Source of the DNA: Schistocerca nitens
Taxonomy: Eukaryota; Arthropoda; Insecta; Orthoptera; Acrididae
DNA: 64,000 nucleotides
Reading direction: 5' to 3'
Assembly: GCF_023898315.1 (NCBI RefSeq)
Contig: NC_064614.1
Location: 71,436,501 to 71,500,500 of the forward strand
Shown here: positions 1 to 10,289 of the stretch, piece by piece
Position numbering within the stretch: position 1 is the first letter of the stretch
Layout: each line of letters starts with the position of its first letter
Translations under genes and position numbers: made by a program
The notes under the pieces: model-generated
Databases searched by the model: none
What the model was told of the DNA's origin: nothing
Seen by the model: the letters and a program-made list of their open reading frames with translations, nothing else

Positions 1-1022
1 GAAGTGCGATTAAGACAGATCAGATATTCTTATTAACTTCCTTACATGCTCGCTGTTGGGTTACACGTCAGAACGCAATATGTCATACTCAATGGAGAGA
101 AGTCTTCCGAAGTAAGAGTGATTTCGGGTGTGCCGTAGGGGAGTGTCGTAGGACCGTTGCTATTCACAATATACATAAATGACCTTGTGGATAACATCAG
201 AAGTTCACTGAGGCTTTTTGCGGATGATGCTGAAGTATATCGAGAGATTGTAACAACGGAAAATTGTACTGAAATGCAGGAGGATCTGCAACAAATTGAC
301 GCATGGTGCAGGGAATGGCAATTAAATCTCAATGCAGACATGTGTAATGTGCTGCGAATACATAGAAAGAAAGATCCTTTATCATTTAGCTACAATATAG
401 CAGGTCAGCAACTGGAAGCAGTTAATTCCATAAATTATCTTGGAGTGATTTAAAATGGAACTATCATATAAAGTTGATCGTCGGTAAAGCAGATGCCAGA
501 CTGAGATTCATTGGAAGAATCCTAAGGAAATGCAATCCGAAAACAAAGGAAGTAGGTTACGTACATCCGTTCGCACTCTGCTTGAATATTGCTCACCAGC
601 GTGGGATCCGTACCAGATAGCGTTGATAGAAGAGATAGAGAAGATGCAACGGAGAGCAGCGCGCTTCGTTACAGGATCATTTAGTAATCGCGAAAGCGTG
701 ACGGAGATGATAGATAAACTCCAGTGGAGGACTCAGCAGGAGAGACGCTCAGTAGCTCGGTACGGGCTTTTGTTCAAGTTTCGAGAACATACCTTCACCG
801 AGGAGTCAAGCAGTACATTGCTCCCTCCTACGTATATCTCGCGAAGAGACCATGAGGATAAAATCAGAGAGATTAGAGCCCACACAGAGGCATACCGACA
901 ATCTTTCTTTCCACGAACAAAACGAGACTGGAATGGAAGGGAGAACCGATAGAGGTACTCAAAGTATCCTCCGCCACACACCGTCGGTTGGCTTGCGGCG
1001 TATGGATGTAGATGTAGAGTAC
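1..1022 (+). mobile_element. Jockey-like LINE fragment, reverse transcriptase and 3' end
   Basis: This is the 3' half of a non-LTR retrotransposon. From 157 the frame reads a reverse transcriptase block with YINDLVDN followed by the catalytic box as LFADD, then a stop at about 453. After a frameshift the C-terminal region continues from 530 with LLEYCSPAWDP, KMQRRAARFV and the terminal PRTKRDWN. The element ends in a GATGTA-type tail near 1000-1020. The 5' part (endonuclease, ORF1) is absent, so the copy is 5'-truncated or starts outside the window. It belongs to the same family as the fragments at 1083-1770 and 1806-3312. It is certainly a pseudogene; the jockey/CR1 clade assignment is inference from motif style. 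Confidence 0.85.
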
Positions 1023-1082
1023 GATATATTCTATTAATAAAATTAGGTTTTTTTTTAAATCGATGCTGCAATAAAATAAACC

Positions 1083-1770
1083 GTCTACGTCTACATCTAA
1101 GACTATACACTGCAAGTAAAGGGTACTATATGTACCATTGTCACTCCCTCTTTTCTTGTTCCAGTGCTGAATGGTTAACGGGAGGAGCGATTGGCGGTAT
1201 GTCTCGGTGTGGGCCCGAATCTCTTTGATTTTACGTTCATCGAGTTTTCGCGAGATCACGCCGTGATGCAGAGCGACTCTCATGTAGCATCTGCCACTGG
1301 AGCTGGGTGAACATTACGTGACGCTTTCGCACTTACTAAGAGAACATGTTATGGAACGTGCTGGTCTTCTTTGGATCTTTTCTATGAATCATATCTTGTA
1401 CAGCTCCCAGACTACCGACCAATATTCATGCGTTGGTCGAAAGAGGGTTTTGCAAGGTACCTCTTTCCGTTGACGGACTATATTTCATGACGATGCTTCC
1501 TATGAATCTGTCTGGAATCTGCCTTATCAGCAATTAATTTTATGTAGTCGCGCCACTTCATATCGCTCCTTACGCAGACTCCTAGATATTTTATCGATAT
1601 ACCTACTTCCAGTGAATTTTCTGTAATCGTGTACTCATATGATAATGGGTCTTTCTGTCTATGTACACGCAATACGTTAAGTTTTTTACTGTTAAGGGTC
1701 AATTGCCACTCACTGCACCAAGGGTCGATCCGCTGAAAGTATTGATGTACGTCGCTAAAATCTTATAACG
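1083..1770 (-). mobile_element. Jockey-like LINE fragment, 3' part
   Basis: Reading the minus strand, the tail (CTACATCTA on the plus strand at 1087-1098) is followed by the C-terminal KIKEIRAHTETYRQSLLP-type block at about 1170-1240. The post-polymerase region (NVLRVHRQKDPLSYEYTI, IKYLGV) lies at 1500-1700. Frames are shifted between the two blocks. The family is the same as at 1-1022. The two 3' ends face each other with about 60 bp between them, so they are two separate insertions rather than one element. Confidence 0.75.
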
Positions 1771-1805
1771 TTATGTTTTCTGTGTAAATAGCAGTATCAT
1801 TCGTG

Positions 1806-3312
1806 GAAACGTCGAAATGGCAGATATTGAGATACCGGATCGCGGAATTGAAAATCAGGTACAATCGCTTAGGAGTGAAAGGCGGCAGGACCTGATGAGA
1901 TACTTGTAAGGTTCTATAAAGATTATGCGAAACAACTTGCTCCCCTTCTAGCAATAATTTATCGTAGATCGCTTGAGCAACGAAAGGTACCTAACGACTG
2001 GAAAAAGCGCATGTCATTCCCGTTTTTTAGAAAGACCGTGAGACAGATCCACACAGTTAAACACCTATATCGTTGACATCAATCTGTTGTAGAATTATGG
2101 AACATGTGTTATGCTCAAGAATTATGACGTATTTGGAAAATGAACATATTCTATATCAAAATCAATATGGACTTCGGAAACAGAGATCCTCCGAAACTCA
2201 GTTCGCTCTGTTCATCCATGAGATCCACAGCGCAGTGGACAACGGCCTTCAGGTTGATGCCGTGTTCCTTGACTTCAGCAAGGCATTTGTCACCGTCACT
2301 CACTGCCACGTAATGAAAAAAATACGAGCTTACGGAGTATCGGAGCAGATTTGCGATTGGAATCTAGACTTTCTTGCAGATCGAACTGAACACGTCACTC
2401 TTAATGGAACAAAAACGAGAGATGTAAAGGTAGCATCCGCAGTACCACAGGGAAGTGTGATAGGACCGATGCTGTCTACAATATATGTAAATGATCTAGT
2501 AGAAAGCATCGGATGCTCTTTAAGGCTATTCGCAGGTGATGCAGTTGTCCATGCTAAAGTAGCAACACCAGAAACTAGTAAGAATTTGCAGAACGAAACT
2601 CTGGTAGTTGACCCTGAAAGTAAATAAATGTAATATGTTGCTCATATATAGGAAAAGAGATCGACAGCTGTACAGCTACACTATTGATGACAACTGGAGA
2701 CAGCGTCTGCCCTAAAATATCTAGTCGTAACTATCCAGAGCGACCTTTAGTGCAATGACCAGATAAAACAGACAGTGAGAAAGCAGCTCACATTCATCGC
2801 AACAATCTTGAGGAGATGTAACTCATCCACAAAAGAAGTGGCTTATAAGACGCTTGTTCCCCCAATTCTTGAGTATTGTTCATTATCTCGGATCCCTATA
2901 AGGTAGGAGTGATAGAAGAGACAGAGAAGATCCAACGAAAAGCGGGGCGTTTCGTCACGGGATCGTTTAGCTGGCGAGAGAGCGTTGCGGAGATGCTAAA
3001 CAAACTCCACTGACAGACGTTACAAGAGAGGTGTTGTGCACCAAGGAGTGATCTACTATTGAAATTTCGGGACAGCCCCTTTCAGGATGAGTCGGACAAC
3101 ATATTACTTCCCCCCACATACATCTCGCGTATTGCCCACAAGGAGAAAATTCGAGAAATTACTGCCAGTACAGAGGATTACCGACAATCCTTCTTCCCAC
3201 GCAATATTCGCGAATGGAACCGGGTTACAGGGATCAGATTGTGGTACCAAAAGTACCCTCCGTCATACCCCATTAGGTGGCTTTCGGAGTGTGATGTAGA
3301 TGTAGCTGTAGA
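1806..3312 (+). mobile_element. Jockey-like LINE fragment with inactivated RT active site
   Basis: The minus-strand neighbour is followed by a third copy in plus orientation. It starts in RT motif 1 (about 1880-2010: a GPDE-like segment, LAPLLAIIYRRS, VPNDW). It continues in one frame at 2073-2627 with VFLDFSKAF and VPQGSVIGPML, then a catalytic box that reads LFAGD instead of LFADD. After several frameshifts the C-terminal block appears at 3059-3312 (LLPPTYISR, FFPRNIREWNR), ending in GATGTAGATGTAG. The D-to-G change removes one of the two metal-binding aspartates, so this copy could not polymerise even without its frameshifts. Confidence 0.85.
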
Positions 3313-3398
3313 AAACTTCATGTAAGTTTCAAGGTTATCTACTGGGTTGTTCATTTACATTGTGAGAAGTAATAGTGCTATAACACTCTCTTGGGGTT

Positions 3399-3804
3399 CA
3401 AAATGGTTCATAAGGCTCTGAGCACTATGGGACTTAACATCGGAGGTCATCAGTTCAAAATGGCTCTGAGCACTATGGGACTCAACTGCTGAGGTCATTA
3501 GTCCCCTAGAACTTAGAACTAGTTAAACCTAACTAACCTAAGGACATCACAAACATCCATGCCCGAGGCAGGATTCGAACCTGCGACCGTAGCGGTCTTG
3601 CGGTTCCAGACTGCAGCGCCTTTAACCGCACGGCCACTTCGGCCGGCGGAGGTCATCAGTCCCCTAGAACTTAAAACTACTTAAACCTAATTAACCTAAG
3701 GACATCACACACATCCATGCCCGAGGCAGGATTCGAACCTGCGACCGTAGCGGTCACGCGGTTCCAGACTGAAGCGCCTAGAACCGCTCGGTCACATCGG
3801 CCGG
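3399..3804 (-). repeat. S1 tRNA-derived SINE (outer copy of a nested pair)
   Basis: On the minus strand the copy has the S1 layout. A tRNA-like head (GGCCGG, an A-box-like GTGGCC segment, B box GGTTCGAATCC) is followed by a body containing TTAGGTTAATTAGGTTTAAG and a terminal CAGAGCC...TGAACC. The copy is interrupted by a second S1 at 3455-3646. It is flanked by an 11-bp direct repeat, CTCTTGGGGTT, at 3388-3398 and 3805-3815, which marks the target-site duplication. Confidence 0.93.
3455..3646 (-). repeat. S1 tRNA-derived SINE (inner copy, inserted into S1)
   Basis: A complete S1 of about 192 bp sits inside the outer S1. The 14-bp direct repeat CGGAGGTCATCAGT at 3441-3454 and 3647-3660 is the target-site duplication, made from the outer SINE's own body. 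The inner copy is therefore younger. Both have the same orientation. Confidence 0.94.
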
Positions 3805-4105
3805 CTCTTGGGGTTTGCTTATTTTTACATGTGAACAATTCTCCCCGCTAAGAATCACATTCTATTCTATGCAGTCACACGGTGAGATATTCCACACGAT
3901 CGTATCTAGTTTACTAGGTGACAATGCGGAGCTGTATTGAGCGCCTTCCAAAAGCAAGAAAGACGCCATCTACCCGACCGCTTGTTCCTATGTGTTTTCT
4001 GGGTCTCATGGACGAAGAGAGTGGGCTTGGTTTCACACGATCTTTGTTTTCGATATTCATGTTTCTTACAGAGGAGAACGTCGGTCTCCAGAAGTGTCTC
4101 CTAAG

Positions 4106-4290
4106 CTGAATTGTCAGCACGTCTCACTGTTATGCAGTGGGCCCGGGTTCGATTCTCGGACGGGTAGGTGATCTTCTCCGCTGGGAAACTGAGTTTTATG
4201 TTGTGCTTATCATTATTTCAGCCTCATCGAAATGCAAGTGACCCAACGTGGCGTCAGTTGGAAAGACTTATAACTCGGTTATCGAATTTC
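4106..4290 (+). repeat. S2 tRNA-derived SINE
   Basis: The head contains GGGCCCGGGTTCGATTCTCG, a good Pol III B box in a tRNA context. The body continues CTTCTCCGCTGGGAAACTGA and a TTGTGCTTATCAT segment. The same unit occurs in minus orientation at 36496-36662 and 47222-47454. Ends are estimated from the alignment of the three copies by eye. Confidence 0.75.
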
Positions 4291-4389
4291 TCCAGGTGAA
4301 GACTCCAGGTCATCAATGTTATACAATCATTTCATTTTTCCAGTCTCCAGGAATGTCATAACACACCAGCATAAAATAAGTTCCAAAAT

Positions 4390-4960
4390 TCTACAACAGA
4401 CCGAGGTCAGAGGTACAGGCTTACGGTTTTGTGCGTCTGTTGGAAGAAATTTCTTGGAAACGGTAATGACCTATGTTTCTCCCCTAATCATTATAAACAT
4501 TCACTCCTCCAGAGACCTACTTTTCTCTGCTGCTAGAATGGGGGCCAATTCTTTCACATGCTCCGTACAGAATCGTGTTGGTATACCATCAGGTCCAGTG
4601 GCGTGTCCTCTGTTTTTCGATTTCAGTTGCTTTTCTGTCTCATGGTCACTTATTTCGATATCTGTCTCTTTTTAGGTCGTGCGACGATTTAGAGGAGGAG
4701 CTGATGTGCGATATTCCTCTGTGAAACACATTTGGAAGAAGATATTTAGTATTTTGGCATCACTGGTGGCGTAGGAAATGCTCTTGAGCAGATTAATTGA
4801 TAGAGCGGTTAATAGAATAACTGTGTTAATAAAACCAAAGATCAACATGCTAAAGCCATGAGGTTTAACTGCAAAGATATCAGAGAAGTCAACCTGAATC
4901 TGAATTGCGTCCTCCTCCTTGCCGATGTATAGTTGCAAAGATAGACAGTGCATAGATGCT
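4390..4960 (-). mobile_element. Jockey-like LINE fragment, start of RT domain
   Basis: Minus-strand translation gives ISDHETEKQLKSKNRGHATG followed by PDGIPTRF and a LAPILA segment, which is the linker and RT motif 1 of a jockey-like LINE. Upstream (higher coordinates) an EEYRTSAPPLNRR segment fits the endonuclease-RT linker. Both blocks are short, with stops and a frameshift between them. No endonuclease or RT active site is preserved here. Confidence 0.65.
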
Positions 4961-5340
4961 TAGCAGGAGAAACAGTTTTCACCACTAAGCTATCATTCGA
5001 TCATTACTTCGCAATACATTTTTCGCGATTAAATGAAGTTACTTACGGCTACTTCCGAGTTCAACGTGTGTGAGCTGTGCTGAATTATTTCTCTGCCTAC
5101 TTTCATCCACCTGATTAAACACGACTTTTATGTTTGGTCGATTCACTAACGCTCTGTTTTGGACCCCTAGATAGCCTCGTAAGGTGGCAACAAGGCTCGT
5201 CCTAGTTTCGGTACCGTTACCAGTATGACAACGAGCACGTTTAGCTGACTGGCATCTCGCAGTTCGTGTGTGAAAGCCAGTAAGTAACTTGTTCTCCTCT
5301 TTTCTTTTTTTTCTATTTTTCTTTTTTTTGGTTAGTTAGG
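4961..5340. other. Unassigned sequence
   Basis: No reading frame, repeat or RNA gene is recognisable. A T-rich tract lies at about 5297-5330. Confidence 0.5.
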
Positions 5341-6890
5341 CACATGCACGTAGATCATCTGAATTATGCTATTCTTGAAATGTTGTTCAACGAGTCAGTG
5401 TGCAGGATGCATATATGTATGCAACATTCAACTACTTTTAAATAGAAATTCGTCAATGGAATGGAAGGAGTTGTTCAGGAGAAACGGATTTAACTTTGAT
5501 TTAGAACTTGCTTTTCTACCTACTAGACATTTTATGCTGTTGCACAAATTAGCAATGATTGCTAGGTATTGAACTCTTTTGTGAACCACTGACAGCTTTA
5601 ACAATGAATAGTAAAGGTCATCTCCCTCTAGTGTTGTAGGTGTGGACATCACTGTTCTTTTCAAACTGTGAGCTATTACTTACAAGGAATTTAATTTGTG
5701 AATTTATATATTGTGATGGCGTAGTTAAATGCCTATCTACTTGAAGAAACATCCAACTAACGTCTGTGGGTGAACCCTACATGTTACTCTTACTGCTCGC
5801 CTTTTTGCGATCAGTATTTTCTTTCTAATTGATGAGTTACCGCAGAACATTCTTCCGTAAGACATTATTGAGGGGAAATATGAAAATATACCAGGAGGCT
5901 GATTCCTTTGTTTCTAATATTATCAATTACACGAACAGCAAAAGTAGCTAAACTTAATTGGTTGAGAACCGCAGTAACATACACATTCAAATTCAAGTTT
6001 TCGTCAAGACGAACACCGAAAAAGTTTAGGGAGAGTCCATTTTCTGAGAACCACTTACTAATAATGATTCTTTGGAGAAAGTCACGCCGGCCGAAGTGGC
6101 CGTGCGGTTAAAGGCGCTGCAGTCTGGAACCGCAAGACCGCTGCGGTCGCAGGTTCGAATCCTGCCTCGGGCATGGATGTTTGTGATGTCCTTAGGTTAG
6201 TTAGGTTTCAGTAGTTCTAAGTTCTAGGGGACTAATGACCTCAGCAGTTGAGTCCCATAGTGCTCAGAGCCATTTTGAGAAAGTAATTTGCAATCTCTGC
6301 TGTTTCAGAACCACTTGCTAATAATAATTCTTTAGAAAACATAATTTGCAATCTCTTCTGTTGCTTTCTTTCTAACGGGATTTTGATACTAGTATCACTG
6401 CAGATCGTACTAATTCTGCGTATAAAATTTTAAGCGGTAGGTCTTTCACATATTTAAGGAATAGGAATGAAGCCAAGGTCGAACCCTGTGAGATTCCGTT
6501 TCTGATTTCTCCCAATTCACTTAAATTTTCTACCCTTCCCACATTGTTTGAATCACCCAGCACAACTTTTCCCATTCTGCTTGTTGAATATGACACAAAT
6601 CGGCTGTGCATAAAACCATCAATGCTATAAAACTTAGTTTTTCCAACAGCGTGCCATTATATATGTCACTTATTTGCTTAGAACAACTTTTCTAAATTAT
6701 GTCTGAAATTCCGTCGCCATTACATGAGCTTTCTGTTTTTAGAATTTTTATAGTTCTATTAATTCCACTGAAGGATGTTGGTGCTTGAAGGTTCACAGAA
6801 CGCTGTTCTTGATATATTCTCTTGCTTCTTCAACTCAACAATTTAATCCTGTTTTTGGCGGTACATTTTGAAAGTGATTACTAAAAGTAC
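5340..6890 (-). mobile_element. Degraded jockey-like LINE
   Basis: On the minus strand, from high to low coordinates, the pieces come in RT order. They are a GDGIS segment near 6700-6760, ISQGSTLASFLFLKYVKDLP at about 6430-6500, and then a GLSLN and FGVRLDENLN-like block around 5950-6050. A C-terminal piece (KSKLNPFLLNNSFHSIDEFL) lies at 5428-5664. The LINE is split by an S1 SINE and carries a local tandem duplication around 6041-6370. All frames are broken. Clade is uncertain but the C-terminal block is typical of insect jockey-like elements. Confidence 0.65.
6083..6276 (+). repeat. S1 tRNA-derived SINE
   Basis: Full-length plus-strand S1: GCCGGCCGAAGTGGCCGTGC head, B box GGTTCGAATCC, body with TTAGGTTAGTTAGG, end CAGAGCCATTTT. 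An 8-bp direct repeat GAGAAAGT at 6075-6082 and 6277-6284 is the target-site duplication. It is inserted in the first unit of a local tandem duplication in the surrounding LINE. Confidence 0.93.
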
Positions 6891-7135
6891 TCACAGCCGG
6901 TCACAAAATTGTCATTTAGTTTAATTGTTAGTCATCAGCCTTCTGACAGCTTTCATGAGGTCTGCAACTCTGTGCCAACCTCTTCATTTCATGGTAGCAT
7001 TTGCCCCTACACACTCAATGATTTGTTGGATGTATACCAATCTCTATCTTCCGCTAGATTTTATCCCCTACTAACGTGGAAGTTATTCCCAGATGTTTTA
7101 CACATGTCCTACCATCCTGCTCCTTCTTGTTGTCA

Positions 7136-7333
7136 AATGGTTCAAATGGCTCTGAGCACTATGGGACTCAAGTGCTGTGGTCATAAGTCCCCTAGAACTT
7201 AGAACTACTTAAACTTAACTAACCTAAGGACAACACACATATCCATGTCCGAGGCAGGATTCGAACCTGTGACCGTAGCGGTCGCGCGGTTCCAGACTGT
7301 AGCGCCAGAACCGCTCGGCCACCAACGGCCGGC
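7136..7333 (-). repeat. S1 tRNA-derived SINE
   Basis: Minus-strand S1 with B box (AGGATTCGAACCTG on plus). The 11-bp direct repeat TCTTGTTGTCA at 7125-7135 and 7334-7344 is the target-site duplication. The copy is inserted in the RTE-like LINE. Confidence 0.93.
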
Positions 7334-7774
7334 TCTTGTTGTCAGTGTTTTCCATTATGTTACCTTCTTCACCTCCTCTTTCCTTACAGTAGCATTCCAT
7401 CCCATTTCCAACATCCCCCACAACACATCAGAAACGCCTAGATTCTCTTCTTTTCCACCCTTTCCACCGTCCACGATTTACTACTGTAAAACCTTGTACC
7501 GAAAGCGTGCTTTTTCCGGTATTTCTTCCTCAAATTAAGTCCAATGTTGGATAGTAGTATACTGCTTTTGGCCAGGAATGTTCACTATATCCGTGTTAGT
7601 CTGCTTTTCATGTCCTCGTTTCGCGCACCATGTGTTGTCATGACAGCAGAATTCCTTAATTTCATCTTCATCGTGGACGCAATTTTCAATGTTTGTTACT
7701 AATCACATTCCTAGTATTACGCATATCTTTCGTCTATTCGGATTACTCGCAATCCATATTTTGTAATAACTAGT

Positions 7775-7978
7775 CTGTTCAAATGATTCAAATAGCTCTA
7801 AGCACTATGGGACTTAACATCTGAGGTCATCAGTCCCCTAGACTTAGAACTACTTAAACCTAACTAACCTAAGGACATCACACACATCCATGCCCGAGAC
7901 AGGATTCGAACCTGCGACCGTAGCAGCAGCGTGGTTCCGGACTGAAGGGCCTAGGACTGCTCGACCACAGCGGCCGGC
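7775..7978 (-). repeat. S1 tRNA-derived SINE
   Basis: Minus-strand S1 with some decay in the tRNA-like head (the GACCGCTACGGTC segment is rearranged to GTAGCAGCAGCG on plus). The 8-bp direct repeat TAACTAGT is at 7767-7774 and 7979-7986. It is inserted in the same LINE as the copy at 7136-7333. Confidence 0.92.
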
Positions 7979-9091
7979 TAACTAGTGTGTTCATTCCATT
8001 CAACAGGTCCTGCAAATTTTTCTACGCTTCAGCTAAGGACAGCAATGTCGTCATGGAATTGTATCGTTGATATTCTTTCGCATTAATCTTTAATTCCACT
8101 CTTAAAACTTCCAATTGATTCCGTCATCGCTTCTTCGATGTACAGACTGAACGGCAGGGGAGAAAGACTGCATCCATGCCTTACACTTTTTTAATCCGAG
8201 CACTTCGTTCTTGGTCTTCCATACTTACTGTTCCCTCTTGATTCTTTTACATACTTTATATAACCCATGTTTACCTAAAGCTTATTCCTATTTTTCTCAG
8301 AGTTTTGAACGTCTTGTACTATTTTTTACTGGCGAATGATTTTTCTATTTCTCCCTATCCTATTTAGTTTGACCTGATTTTCGTTAACTCTTGTTTCCAT
8401 TATCATGTACAATGTCCGGACTCTCTCTCTAGTGCCTTTAACTTTCCGACAGGGAGACTGCTCATCATTTAACATATCTTCTGTTCCCTTTTCCACTCTC
8501 TTCTGTGTTACTTTCATCAGCAGCTTGGGTGTATGAGAAGTTATGCTGATTATGCTGATTAATCTGCCCTTTCTGTCTTCTGGATTCTGTAGAGAATATT
8601 TTTCCCAAAGTCTGATGAAATGTCTCCAGTCTGAAAGAATCTACACATCAAATTTAAAGTCGTTTGGATTGCCCCGCTATCCATTTATTTAAAAAATTGC
8701 GAAGGAATTTTATCTATCTCTTCAGCTTTATTTAATCCCAAATCTTGCACAGCTCTGGTAACTGTGACTAATACTAGATGGCCTATGTCTTCCATGTCGA
8801 CTCTTATGTCATCAGACATGTCTTGACTCTCGTAGACACGCTCAACCTGCTCTTCCCACCTATCCACGGTCGCTTTCGCGTTTAACCGTCGAATTCAAAT
8901 TTCGCTCATAATGTTTTGGTTTCAATTTCACCGAACTTTATATGACTTATTGATATTCTGAATCAGTTCTCACGATAACCATTTCTTTTAGATTTCTTCA
9001 CGTTTCCCTGCCATTTTTTGTCTTGGGTTTTTCTGTTTATGTCGTTTCTAAGTGACTTATCCCGTCACCCCAACCAGTTTCGAGACCGAGT

Positions 9092-9124
9092 AAAAAAAAA
9101 AAGAAAAGAAAAAAAAAAGATTAA
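9092..9124. repeat. Purine tract
   Basis: A run of A with scattered G, about 33 bp, next to the 5' edge of the RTE-like fragment. It may be the tail of another retroelement, but no body is attached. Confidence 0.6.
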
Positions 9125-9399
9125 AGAAGACGGTCTTAATGCTTCAGGTGATCTACAAGACAAAATATGTTAATACATCCGTGAATAACCGACCGAAAAT
9201 TCCTTCTGTGGGATGTTGTTCAGCTTGGCATCGGCATTTCAGTCAAGTCGCAGCTGGTGTTCGCACATAGTTGTTTTTGTTCGAGAGTCAAGGCGTGCAG
9301 GATAGACTTCCCACACACTTATCTCTTCTTCAAATATAGATGACAATATCTTGAATATGTGATTTGAAGCTTTTGCTGCATTGAGATTTGAGACTTTGT

Positions 9400-9990
9400 G
9401 GTATAACAACGTTGAGACACGGAGTCATACGTCGACTATTTAACACTGCCTGCTCACAACTGACTAGTCGAATTCACATCTGTTGTTCACTGTTGTTAGT
9501 TCAAGCGGATACCGTAGTCACAGCGCTGACATTGGTTACAACCAGCAGCAATATCTGTCTCGTACCTTTTGGGGTCGACAGTGTATATTTCTGTATTCCT
9601 ATCATTCCCTTACCATTTTCTTCTTTCATCGACCAGTGGAAGCATTTCGTTATCCAAGGTTTCTTCGCCGTTACCTTTCATGCAGCTGTGTTTCTCTGTC
9701 CACCTGCCCTTTCGAGAGATGTCCATTCCTCTTCAACGGTACTGCCTAATGTGGTACTCGTTTATTGCCTCTGTTTGTTCTCACACAGATTCTTCGGAGC
9801 GAATATATTGACTTTCAGTCTAGTCTTCGTTATTAACAAAATGTAATCTGCTCCAGGGTACATCTTGCAACGAAATATCTGATACTGGAATATCTGTCTG
9901 GTCATAATGTAATGCAGTTGGTATCCTTCAGCGTCACCCGCCGTGGTACAAGTACATCTCTCCCTCGTGTGATTTGAGAACAGTATGTTA
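9400..9990 (-). mobile_element. LINE fragment, endonuclease-RT linker
   Basis: The minus strand reads MYPGADYILLITKTRLKVNI, then TTLGSTVEEEWTSLERA and KVTAKKPWITK. This order is found in the segment between endonuclease and reverse transcriptase of RTE-type LINEs. The frame shifts at least once and there are stops. No RT motif follows, so this is an internal fragment. It could belong to the neighbour at 6905-9080 or to a separate element. Confidence 0.55.
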
Positions 9991-10255
9991 GCTATCAGTA
10001 GAAAATTTTTCATAAACATATCCGTCTGGTAACGTGTCAGTGTCAGTTATTAAACTTTGTAAATATAATTACATCTCTATCACAGTGTTCTTTATCTGTC
10101 ATACCAGTTTCTGAGGATTAACCGTCTTCATACACTCTAACGTGAGCCGGGGTAAATGTTGTGCTGTAATGATGCTGTATCGGCTCTTGATGTTAATGAT
10201 TTGAATAAACAAGACCGCTGCGACCGTTAGAATTCTTTTTTGGAGAACACGATCG

Positions 10256-10283
10256 GTTTCGCGAAATAAATTTGCATCTTCAG
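10256..10283 (-). other. Hammerhead-like motif (CUGAAGA-U-stem-GAAAC)
   Basis: On the minus strand CTGAAGA is followed by T, a GC...GC closing pair with an AT-rich interior, then GAAAC. It is one of six loci in the window with this layout. The stem here is the weakest of the set. A TTCTAACGGTCGCAGCGGTC segment lies downstream on the minus strand. No cleavage-site strand was identified, so catalytic function is not claimed. Confidence 0.4.
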
Positions 10284-10289
10284 GTGCGT

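Larger units (their letters stand above)
6905..9080 (-). mobile_element. RTE-like LINE, degraded, with two S1 insertions
   Basis: On the minus strand a linker block (VDRWEEQVERVYESQ) is visible near 8800-8870. RT motifs are at about 8090-8330, including VRHGCSLSPLPFSLYIEEAM and a decayed FHDD where the FADD box should be. The region after the polymerase (KKRI, CCGGCWKW-like) sits at 7345-7500, and the 3' end near 6915 carries the ACTGATGAC-type terminus seen in the family. The element is split by S1 copies at 7136-7333 and 7775-7978. It is the same family as 26740-27575, 34800-37250 and 44895-47214. Stops and frameshifts are frequent. Confidence 0.75.

Noticed and set aside
9388..9846. A 152-codon plus-strand open frame, hydrophobic
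   Set aside because: It lies opposite a recognisable LINE linker on the minus strand, so it is a shadow frame.
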